DNA of 9,469 nt from Candidatus Poseidoniaceae archaeon (GTDB lineage: Archaea; Thermoplasmatota; Poseidoniia; Poseidoniales; Poseidoniaceae), in assembly GCA_013330015.1 (NCBI GenBank), contig DUJC01000063.1, positions 3,265-12,733 on the forward strand, written 5' to 3'. The notes beneath the pieces are model-generated. The model did no database searches and was not told the origin of the DNA. It saw nothing but the letters and a program-made list of their open reading frames with translations. Positions 1 through 5,396 of the stretch are shown here, piece by piece. A program made the position numbers and the translations under genes. Within the stretch, counting starts at the first letter, position 1. Each line of letters starts with the position of its first letter.

Positions 1-1500
1 CTCGTACTCAAAATCAAAGTGCATCTCTTCCATCATACGAGCAATTCGGTCAACTGGCCCCAACAAAATTGGTTTGCAGATTTTCTGTTCAGCCAACTGA
101 GCCGCTGCGCGAATAACCTTCTCATTGTCACCTTCTGGGAACACAATACGCTTATTTCGACGACGAACTTGATTGATGATGCTACGCATAATCGAGTAGG
201 TCATTCCCAATCTCGCTTCCAAATCTTCTCGATAGGCTTGGAGTGAAAATTCTTCAGCAGAAACCGAAGCAATTCCTTCTTCTACAGCCGCTTGTGCAAC
301 AGCAGAAGCTTCCCAAATCAAAACACGTCGATCGAACGGTTTTGGAATGATGTATTCGGGACCGTACTCCATTGTCGCACCATCATACGCAGCTGAAATG
401 TAATCAGGAACGGGTTCTTTTGCAAGTGCTGCAAGTGAACGCGTCGCGGCCATCTTCATGTTTTGCGTAATGTCTCTTGCTCGGACATCGAGCGCACCAC
501 GGAAAATGTACGGGAACCCAAGGACGTTGTTGACTTGATTCGGATAATCGGAACGTCCTGTTGCGATAATGGCGTCATTTCGAACCTCAAGGATTTCCTC
601 TGGCATAATCTCAGGAGTTGGATTTGCAAGTGCGAACACAATTGGTTTTTCCGCCATTGCAGCAACCATGTCCTGCGTAACCAAACCTCCCTTGGAAAGA
701 CCAAGAAGGACATCAGCGCCACTCATTGCATCGATGAGTTGACCGTCTTCACATTCAGCAGCAAACTTTGCTTTGTATTCATTCAACTCGCCTCGATCCA
801 ATCGAGACTTGGTAATGATACCTTGCGAATCAACCATCTTGATGTTCGAACGCTTAACTCCAAGCGCCACGTAGTGTTCTGCACAGGCAAAAGCAGAAGC
901 TCCAGCACCAACGACAACGACTGAAATTTCATCCAGTTTCTTCTCTTGTAATTCAACAGCATTCAACAAGGCTGCTCCTGAGATAATCGCAGTTCCGTGT
1001 TGATCATCGTGCATGACAGGAATATCGGTCGCTTCTGCAATCCGACGTTCAATTTCGAAGCATTCTGGGGCTTTGATATCCTCAAGATTGATGCCTCCAA
1101 ATGTCTTGGAAATGTTCACGACGGTTTGGATAAATTCTTCTGGATCCGTAACATCAATTTCGATATCAAATACATCAATATCTGCGAAAGTTTTCAGCAA
1201 AAGCCCCTTTCCTTCCATGACCGGTTTGCTCGCAAGAGCCCCAATGTTGCCAAGACCGAGAACTGCAGTACCATTCGAAATGACGGCGACTAGGTTGCCT
1301 TTGGACGTATATCGATACGCATCTTCAGGACGTTCTGCAATCTCCAAACAAGGATAAGCGACACCAGGAGAATATGCGAGTGAGAGTTCATGGGCCGTGG
1401 AATGAGGTTTTGTTGGGACGACCTTAATTTTCCCTTGGGGCGCTTCTTCGTGGTAATCGAGAGCTTCTTTCCGAAGAAGTTGGTCTTTCTTATCGCCCAT
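1..1500 (-). CDS. maeB: NADP-dependent malic enzyme, hybrid MaeB type (malic domain + phosphotransacetylase-like domain), 3' end cut by window edge
   Basis: This enzyme oxidatively decarboxylates malate to pyruvate and CO2, with reduction of NAD(P), in the cytoplasm. I translated it directly; 500 residues are visible and the frame is still open at base 1. The malic domain shows AYSPGVAYPC at about 42-51 (catalytic Tyr43), VMEGKGLLFK at 94-103 (catalytic Lys98), metal-binding Glu140-Asp141 in LEDIKAPECFEIE, and HDDQHGTAI at 164-172. The nucleotide-binding fold follows, with VVVVGAGASAFA at 194-205 and MVDSQG at 222-227. From about residue 449, NKRIVFPEGDNEKVIRAA matches the start of the phosphotransacetylase-like domain that in MaeB proteins is regulatory rather than catalytic (family knowledge). 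E. coli MaeB is about 759 residues, so roughly a third is missing. The ATG at 1498-1500 follows GAGGGGAACGAT, and an in-frame TGA lies upstream with no other ATG between. It is divergent from pyruvate kinase. NADP rather than NAD preference is inferred from the family. Confidence 0.95.
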   Translation of the reverse strand, partial: MGDKKDQLLRKEALDYHEEAPQGKIKVVPTKPHSTAHELSLAYSPGVAYPCLEIAERPEDAYRYTSKGNLVAVISNGTAVLGLGNIGALASKPVMEGKGLLLKTFADIDVFDIEIDVTDPEEFIQTVVNISKTFGGINLEDIKAPECFEIERRIAEATDIPVMHDDQHGTAIISGAALLNAVELQEKKLDEISVVVVGAGASAFACAEHYVALGVKRSNIKMVDSQGIITKSRLDRGELNEYKAKFAAECEDGQLIDAMSGADVLLGLSKGGLVTQDMVAAMAEKPIVFALANPTPEIMPEEILEVRNDAIIATGRSDYPNQVNNVLGFPYIFRGALDVRARDITQNMKMAATRSLAALAKEPVPDYISAAYDGATMEYGPEYIIPKPFDRRVLIWEASAVAQAAVEEGIASVSAEEFSLQAYREDLEARLGMTYSIMRSIINQVRRRNKRIVFPEGDNEKVIRAAAQLAEQKICKPILLGPVDRIARMMEEMHFDFEYE

Positions 1501-1502
1501 AT

Positions 1503-1513
1503 CGTTCCCCTCA
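1503..1513 (-). promoter_or_regulatory. Ribosome-binding site / leader motif of malic enzyme (TGAGGGGAACG)
   Basis: On the minus strand TGAGGGGAACG ends two bases before the malic enzyme ATG. The GAGGGG core is a plausible Shine-Dalgarno and fixes the start codon. The same 11 bases stand immediately before the pyruvate kinase start on the other strand. Confidence 0.6.
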
Positions 1514-1523
1514 AAGCAACCTT

Positions 1524-1577
1524 GAATGCATCAATGGTTTGAGTCTTCGCTCCGTATAGGTCCCATTTGATGCATTC
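1524..1577. repeat. Imperfect inverted repeat, possible operator shared by malic enzyme and pyruvate kinase
   Basis: The left arm GAATGCATCAATGG (1524-1537) pairs with the right arm CCATTTGATGCATTC (1563-1577), whose reverse complement is GAATGCATCAAATGG. The arms are identical except for one extra A in the right arm. The 25-base spacer between them contains the minus-strand TATA-like element CCTATAC. Arm centres are about 39-40 bases apart, close to four helical turns, so a dimeric regulator, or two dimers, could bind the same face of the helix around the promoter. The alternative is a hairpin in the malic enzyme 5' leader, if transcription starts upstream of 1577. The repeat itself is seen directly; an operator role is inference. 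Confidence 0.5.
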
Positions 1578-1642
1578 TCAATGTCCTTTTTGCATGCCGA
1601 GTCATATGGAAGGACTATGGAATACATCCATCCATACGCGGC

Positions 1643-1653
1643 TGAGGGGAACG
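1643..1653 (+). promoter_or_regulatory. Ribosome-binding site / leader motif of pyruvate kinase (TGAGGGGAACG)
   Basis: TGAGGGGAACG ends one base before the pyruvate kinase ATG at 1655. Its first three bases are an in-frame TGA, so no upstream start is possible in this frame and the ATG is firmly supported. It is an exact mirror copy of the motif in front of the malic enzyme start. Confidence 0.6.
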
Positions 1654-1654
1654 T

Positions 1655-3124
1655 ATGCGCTCTCGAATTATTGCAACAATTGGGCCAGCCAGTGATCATG
1701 TCGATACGCTTGCAGAGATGATGCAAGCGGGCATGAACATCGCTAGACTCAATTATTCACATGGAGATTTTGAAGGGAAAGAACAGACGATTCGCAACAT
1801 TCGTCAAGCAGAATCAGATACAGGCTTGCACATTGGTTTACTTGCCGATCTACCCGGTCCTAAACTCCGACTGGGTCGATTTGAAGGTAAAGTTGAACTG
1901 TTGCGAGGAGAACTCGTTGACCTTCACTGTGGATTCCAAGAAGGTTTACCGCCTCAGAGTACAACAATTCTTGGCGAGATGGTCAAGACACTTCCTGTTG
2001 AATGGGGTGGATTGTCTAAGGACCTGCAAAAGGGTGATCCGGTTCTTCTCTCCGATGGTTTGATTCGACTTGAGGTTCTCTCAGCTCCAGATTTTGAAGA
2101 TGAAATTGTTCGCTGTCGCGTCGAAGATGGTGGAATCTTAACGGAGCGAAAAGGAATCAACGTACCAAGAACATTGGTTAAACTTCCAGCGGTTGGATCA
2201 CACGATCTTGCATGTCTTGATCATGCCCTTTCGCAAAATGTCGACTTTGTCGCTGTTTCTTACGTTCGTAGTGCAGATGATTTGCTTCCTGCCCGAGAAC
2301 GTATTGAGGCGGCGGGTGTTCACACATGGATTGTTGCTAAAATCGAACATCCGGCTGCACTTGAGGACTTAACGGCCATCGTCGAATCAGCAGATGTTGT
2401 CATGGTAGCGCGTGGCGACTTAGGCGTTGAAATCCCCCTCGAAGAAGTACCTGCTGCACAAGAACGTATTGTCTCAGCATGCCTTGAGCGTGGAACGCCG
2501 GTTGTTGTCGCAACACAAATGCTGGAGAGCATGGTCAATCATGCTCGCCCAACTCGTGCTGAAGTCACCGATGTAGCAACGGCCATTCGTCAACACGTGA
2601 GTGCTGTCATGTTATCTGGAGAAACCGCAAATGGCCACCATCCTGTCAAGGCTGTTGAAACGATGGCGAGAATTGCGGAAACGGTTGAACAATCGACAAA
2701 AGGACTTCCTGACCCACCTGCTCTTGCAGCGTATGTCTCGACGCGTGTGATCGCAGGTGCTGCTGTCGATATTGCAAGAGAGACCAACGCAAAGCATCTC
2801 ATTGTAGGAACCGAGCATGGTAATGCGGCCCGCCTCATGGCTGCACATCGCCCAAGGATTCCAATCTACGCGATGACAAATCGAATTCGAGCTGCTCGAA
2901 GGACAACGATTCTACCCGGCGTTGAGAGTCTTATCGTTGAGGAACAAACACGTGCGCGATCAACCGTTGCGGAAGCGGTCAAACAACTTCATGAGCAAAA
3001 GAAAATCCGTCCTAACGATACGATTGTAGCCATTTCAGGCTCACCGCTTGCAATCTCTGGACGAACCTCTACCATTCGACTCCTGTATGTCAACGAGAAT
3101 GGCGAATTGTCCGATTTGGAATGA
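1655..3124 (+). CDS. pyk: Pyruvate kinase, predicted K+-independent type
   Basis: This cytoplasmic enzyme transfers phosphate from phosphoenolpyruvate to ADP, giving pyruvate and ATP, the last step of glycolysis. The 489 residues are near the usual bacterial and archaeal length. Visible landmarks are ATIGPAS (7-13), NIARLNYSHG (28-37, with Arg31, Asn33 and Ser35 of the active site and cation site), ADLPGPKLRLG (64-74), the signature WIVAKIEHPAALEDL (225-239, catalytic Lys229 and metal ligand Glu231), VMVARGDLGVE (249-259, metal ligand Asp255), ATQMLESM (286-293, Thr287) and MLSGETANG (319-327). Domain B occupies roughly 72-172, and the C-terminal regulatory domain starts near 360. In the 64-74 motif Lys70 replaces the Glu117 of muscle enzyme and Leu66 replaces Thr113, the combination known from K+-independent enzymes. 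It is divergent from the malic enzyme and convergent with the gene ending at 3136, 11 bases away. Its last 25 or so codons are duplicated at 5265-5341. Confidence 0.97.
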   Translation: MRSRIIATIGPASDHVDTLAEMMQAGMNIARLNYSHGDFEGKEQTIRNIRQAESDTGLHIGLLADLPGPKLRLGRFEGKVELLRGELVDLHCGFQEGLPPQSTTILGEMVKTLPVEWGGLSKDLQKGDPVLLSDGLIRLEVLSAPDFEDEIVRCRVEDGGILTERKGINVPRTLVKLPAVGSHDLACLDHALSQNVDFVAVSYVRSADDLLPARERIEAAGVHTWIVAKIEHPAALEDLTAIVESADVVMVARGDLGVEIPLEEVPAAQERIVSACLERGTPVVVATQMLESMVNHARPTRAEVTDVATAIRQHVSAVMLSGETANGHHPVKAVETMARIAETVEQSTKGLPDPPALAAYVSTRVIAGAAVDIARETNAKHLIVGTEHGNAARLMAAHRPRIPIYAMTNRIRAARRTTILPGVESLIVEEQTRARSTVAEAVKQLHEQKKIRPNDTIVAISGSPLAISGRTSTIRLLYVNENGELSDLE

Positions 3125-3127
3125 AGT
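3051..3127 (+). repeat. Direct repeat, copy 1: 3' end of the pyruvate kinase gene
   Basis: This copy covers the last codons of pyruvate kinase, its TGA stop and three bases beyond. It matches 5265-5341 at 70 of 77 positions by hand alignment without gaps. The final 27 bases, from GGCGAATTGT onward, are identical. Weaker in-frame similarity continues upstream to about 3029, at about 60 percent. Downstream, similarity stops near 3127-3132, just before the convergent gene's stop codon at 3136-3138. Confidence 0.93.
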
Positions 3128-3135
3128 ATTTTCGT

Positions 3136-3837
3136 TCATTCAATCGCTTCTACGGAAGCACGAAACATCACCACGTTGATGTCGATTGTGATTTCTTCAT
3201 CGTCATCCACTCCAACGAATGGTGTGTTGCTGTTGGTGTCCAACTCGAGGGTAATCGAAAGGAGGCCCTTGCCCCACCCATCATCCGTCCAACCCATGAG
3301 GGCCTGAAATTCATTGATTGAGCGAACCGTTATGTCTTCGCCATCAAATTCTGGATAAACACTGAGTCGCAGATCAATAGGGACGCAACTACTGTCTTGC
3401 CCGGACAAATTGTTGCTTGGATCGTCCCATTGTGCCGTCAAATCGTTGCGCACAATATCGCCTGCAATTGAATCACATTGGTTGCCACTCAGAACCCCGG
3501 CAGTTTCCTCGCCGACAATTTGCGCTTCAATGTAGCCAATCCGATAACCATCTGGAACGGAAAAATCAGTCATATCAAATGTCAAATCTCTGGTTTCTTC
3601 GTCCTGCAAGACAACCGTCTGCTGCGTTGTATCGCTCGTCGTTTCAAAGGTCAACAGCCATTCATTGTCTTCGCTGAAATTTTGGATAACATCATGTCTG
3701 TAAACAAGGGTATCGTATCCAGTATAACTGAACACGACAACCAAGGCAAGGACGGTTGCTGCAATGTATCGATTTGCAGTTGAATTTGAGTAGAGATTCG
3801 TCAGCACATCACGAACATCACCACTGTCTTTTGTCAT
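3136..3837 (-). CDS. Hypothetical single-pass membrane protein with acidic extracytoplasmic domain
   Basis: I do not recognise this 233-residue protein. A short polar N-terminus (1-23) is followed by one hydrophobic segment at about 24-40 (YIAATVLALVVVFSYTG), which would act as an uncleaved signal anchor. About 190 residues outside the membrane follow, rich in Asp and Glu and in alternating polar and hydrophobic stretches suggesting beta structure. Cys121 and Cys151 could form a disulfide. An acidic cluster VDDDEEITIDINVVMF lies near the C-terminus (210-225). The ATG at 3835-3837 is supported by GAGGTG five bases upstream. The gene starts nine bases after the upstream membrane-protein gene ends, so the two are almost certainly cotranscribed and may form a complex. 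It ends 11 bases from pyruvate kinase, tail to tail. Confidence 0.85.
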   Translation of the reverse strand: MTKDSGDVRDVLTNLYSNSTANRYIAATVLALVVVFSYTGYDTLVYRHDVIQNFSEDNEWLLTFETTSDTTQQTVVLQDEETRDLTFDMTDFSVPDGYRIGYIEAQIVGEETAGVLSGNQCDSIAGDIVRNDLTAQWDDPSNNLSGQDSSCVPIDLRLSVYPEFDGEDITVRSINEFQALMGWTDDGWGKGLLSITLELDTNSNTPFVGVDDDEEITIDINVVMFRASVEAIE

Positions 3838-3842
3838 TCTTT

Positions 3843-3848
3843 CACCTC
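3843..3848 (-). promoter_or_regulatory. Shine-Dalgarno GAGGTG overlapping the upstream stop codon
   Basis: On the minus strand the string ATGAGGTGAAAGAATG contains the TGA stop of the 12-helix protein (3847-3849), a GAGGTG Shine-Dalgarno overlapping it, and the next gene's ATG five bases later. This geometry suggests translational coupling within the two-gene unit. Confidence 0.75.
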
Positions 3849-5154
3849 ATGTTATTGAAGAGTACAAAAAGCACAGGACCACGGTAAATACAAGGAGAGA
3901 TCCCATGGCCTTAGAGAAAAACTCGAGTTCCGTCACATCCAAATCGGGCTCATGTATTTCCTTTAATGATGACAATTTCTTTGAAATGCTCTCGCTCTGT
4001 TCAATCAGTTTTTCCATGATTCGCTCCTCCCAACCGATGAAGATTGCAACGACCATGGCAAGAATCGCTGAGGAAATCATTTGTGATACTGGGAGGAAGG
4101 ATTGAAGCAATTCGATCATGGTGGACGATACGATGAGCAACATCAAGATGACAATAATTCTCGTCAGCCAACGATTTTCTTTCGACCCCGAGTCAATGAC
4201 ATCAAAATTCAGCAGAACGTACATCGAAATAAGCGGCGTAAAGAGAAGAACCAACGCGCCCGTCGTAAACGTGTACCAGATGTCGTAACTTTCTGGGAAA
4301 TCATTGCACACGGTGTTCATGCAACTGTTCACGATATCAAGAACAGCATAATCTGCAATTCCACTGATTAAACCGACACCAAGGATGAGATAGATGATGA
4401 TGGTGAATCCACTTCTTCCTTTTGCCTGGGCCCGCCATGTTTCTCCAGCAGCAAGGGTGAGTGTGGCCACCGCTCCAATCGTCGTCATCACATTGTAGCC
4501 AATCCAAGTGGGAATTCGTGAAAAGTCTCCAACGCCCGATTGAATCGCATTTCTCCCAATGAATTCATCATTGATTGAAATCAATTGAGCCAACCACCAC
4601 GTCATTTCTGCTCCGTGCAATGCAATGATGATCAAACCTGCAGCAAAGGAAAGTCGGCGTGCTGTCTCATCCCCATACTTAATCTCGTCTGTGAGGAAGC
4701 GGAAGTAAACAGAAATGAGAATGATAAATCCAGGAATGTAGACGATTCGGGTGGCGCCGACGTATTTGTAATCCATAAGTAACATGCTCACAATAAGGAC
4801 CAAACTCAGCACACAGACAAAGTACGGAACTGCCTTAATTCGTGATGCTTTCTGTATGATAGGATATGGATAGAAGAACGTAAACGAAGCTCCAAGAATG
4901 ATTGAAACTAAACCGAATGAGTATTGGGTATATCGAAAAAAATCCAAGTCAACACTGGAATCTTCAAAGGCTTCTCGAACTGCAGTTGCGGCATAACTAA
5001 CTCCCATGAATAGGATAATCCAGCTGAGCATCATGCCGCCCATATGGTCAATCCAACCACGATTTGGAGATCGTTTGAGCAGCAATAAGCTGGTGCAACC
5101 TAGAAGGATACAAACGATTGCAGCAACTGGTGTCATCGACTCCAGTTCTGCCAT
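3847..5154 (-). CDS. Hypothetical polytopic membrane protein, about 12 transmembrane helices
   Basis: I do not recognise a family for this 435-residue integral membrane protein. Hydrophobic segments lie at about 8-26, 37-58, 76-97, 109-127, 135-153, 166-187, 217-236, 248-268, 293-316, 330-349, 355-374 and 416-431. A charged, probably coiled-coil stretch (376-403, WEERIMEKLIEQSESISKK) separates the last two. A loop before helix 9 carries Cys278 and Cys283 in NSCMNTVCNDF, possibly a disulfide outside the cell. Helix 6 contains GAEMTWWLAQ, with a buried Glu and two Trp that could matter for function. No transporter signature, nucleotide-binding motif or kinase domain is visible. It is the first gene of a pair with the anchored acidic protein downstream. 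The start lacks a Shine-Dalgarno and has an A/T-rich box about 20-36 bases upstream, fitting a leaderless archaeal transcript. Met7 is a possible alternative start. Transporter, sensor or assembly roles are all open. Confidence 0.85.
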   Translation of the reverse strand: MAELESMTPVAAIVCILLGCTSLLLLKRSPNRGWIDHMGGMMLSWIILFMGVSYAATAVREAFEDSSVDLDFFRYTQYSFGLVSIILGASFTFFYPYPIIQKASRIKAVPYFVCVLSLVLIVSMLLMDYKYVGATRIVYIPGFIILISVYFRFLTDEIKYGDETARRLSFAAGLIIIALHGAEMTWWLAQLISINDEFIGRNAIQSGVGDFSRIPTWIGYNVMTTIGAVATLTLAAGETWRAQAKGRSGFTIIIYLILGVGLISGIADYAVLDIVNSCMNTVCNDFPESYDIWYTFTTGALVLLFTPLISMYVLLNFDVIDSGSKENRWLTRIIVILMLLIVSSTMIELLQSFLPVSQMISSAILAMVVAIFIGWEERIMEKLIEQSESISKKLSSLKEIHEPDLDVTELEFFSKAMGSLLVFTVVLCFLYSSIT

Positions 5155-5173
5155 AAACGAAAAATCTCGTCAT

Positions 5174-5190
5174 ACTATTTACTTATTTTT
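5174..5190 (-). promoter_or_regulatory. Putative archaeal promoter of the membrane-protein pair (TATA-like, leaderless)
   Basis: Read on the minus strand, AAAAATAAGTAAATAGT lies 20-36 bases upstream of the ATG at 5154. There is no Shine-Dalgarno between it and the start. This spacing matches a TATA box centred near -26 for a transcript that begins at or next to the start codon. Confidence 0.5.
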
Positions 5191-5264
5191 CCATCATTGC
5201 CCTTAGTGTGCATTAATACCAGATCGAATAACCGCTGGAAAAGCAACCTCACAACCACCACGTA

Positions 5265-5341
5265 CAATCTCTGGACGAACCTCCATCATTCTACTTCTGT
5301 ATGCGAACGAGAAAGGCGAATTGTCCGATTTGGAATGAAGT
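5265..5341 (+). pseudogene. Direct repeat, copy 2: remnant of a pyruvate kinase 3' end
   Basis: This copy aligns without gaps to 3051-3127 with seven mismatches. Read in the pyruvate kinase frame it still gives ISGRTSIILLLYANEKGE followed by LSDLE and the TGA stop at 5336-5338. Against the intact gene there are four amino acid changes (Thr to Ile, Arg to Leu, Val to Ala, Asn to Lys) and two synonymous changes. Upstream, in-frame similarity decays within about 22 bases (from 5243), with no further pyruvate kinase sequence. It cannot be expressed as an enzyme. It is either the displaced original tail of pyk after insertion of the 3136-5154 gene pair, or a copy left by a duplication or recombination between related strains. 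The seventh nucleotide difference is in the codon that also changes Val to Ala. Confidence 0.9.
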
Positions 5342-5366
5342 GTTGTTCTATCAACGACACAGGGCC

Positions 5367-5374
5367 TTTATGTA
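5367..5374 (+). promoter_or_regulatory. Putative TATA box of the propeller gene
   Basis: TTTATGTA is centred about 26 bases upstream of the ATG at 5397. It resembles the archaeal consensus TTTATATA, and no Shine-Dalgarno precedes the ATG, so a leaderless transcript is likely. It lies 25 bases downstream of the pyruvate kinase remnant. Confidence 0.6.
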
Positions 5375-5396
5375 GTGAAGTGATTGCATTATCAAC

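Larger units (their letters stand above)
1501..1654. promoter_or_regulatory. Divergent promoter region between malic enzyme and pyruvate kinase
   Basis: This 154-base spacer must carry the promoters of both flanking genes. On the minus strand CCTATACGGA (1551-1560) is the best TATA-like element for the malic enzyme; it would give a short leader of roughly 25-30 bases containing the GAGGGG ribosome-binding site. On the plus strand no strong TATA box is evident; CATATGGAA (1603-1611) and CTATGGAATA (1614-1623) are weak candidates. The spacer also holds a long inverted repeat and two mirror copies of one leader motif, listed separately. Promoter positions are inferred from spacing only. Confidence 0.45.
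5155..5396. other. Divergent spacer with a stranded pyruvate kinase tail and two promoters
   Basis: This 242-base spacer lies between the membrane-protein pair (minus) and the propeller gene (plus). It contains the minus-strand promoter next to 5154, the pyruvate kinase 3' remnant (5265-5341, with fading similarity from about 5243), and the plus-strand TATA-like box at 5367-5374. Bases 5191-5242 show nothing I can identify. Confidence 0.6.

Noticed and set aside
463..924. 153-residue open frame on the plus strand
   Set aside because: It lies antisense to the malic enzyme coding sequence, whose conserved motifs run through this stretch; its composition is not protein-like.
3125..3135. Bidirectional terminator between the convergent genes
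   Set aside because: Only 11 bases are available, with a short T-run (ATTTTC) and no hairpin; not enough to call.
3128..5264. Complete integrative element between the direct repeats
   Set aside because: No integrase, recombinase or replication gene is present between the copies, so only a passenger island or recombination scar can be argued.
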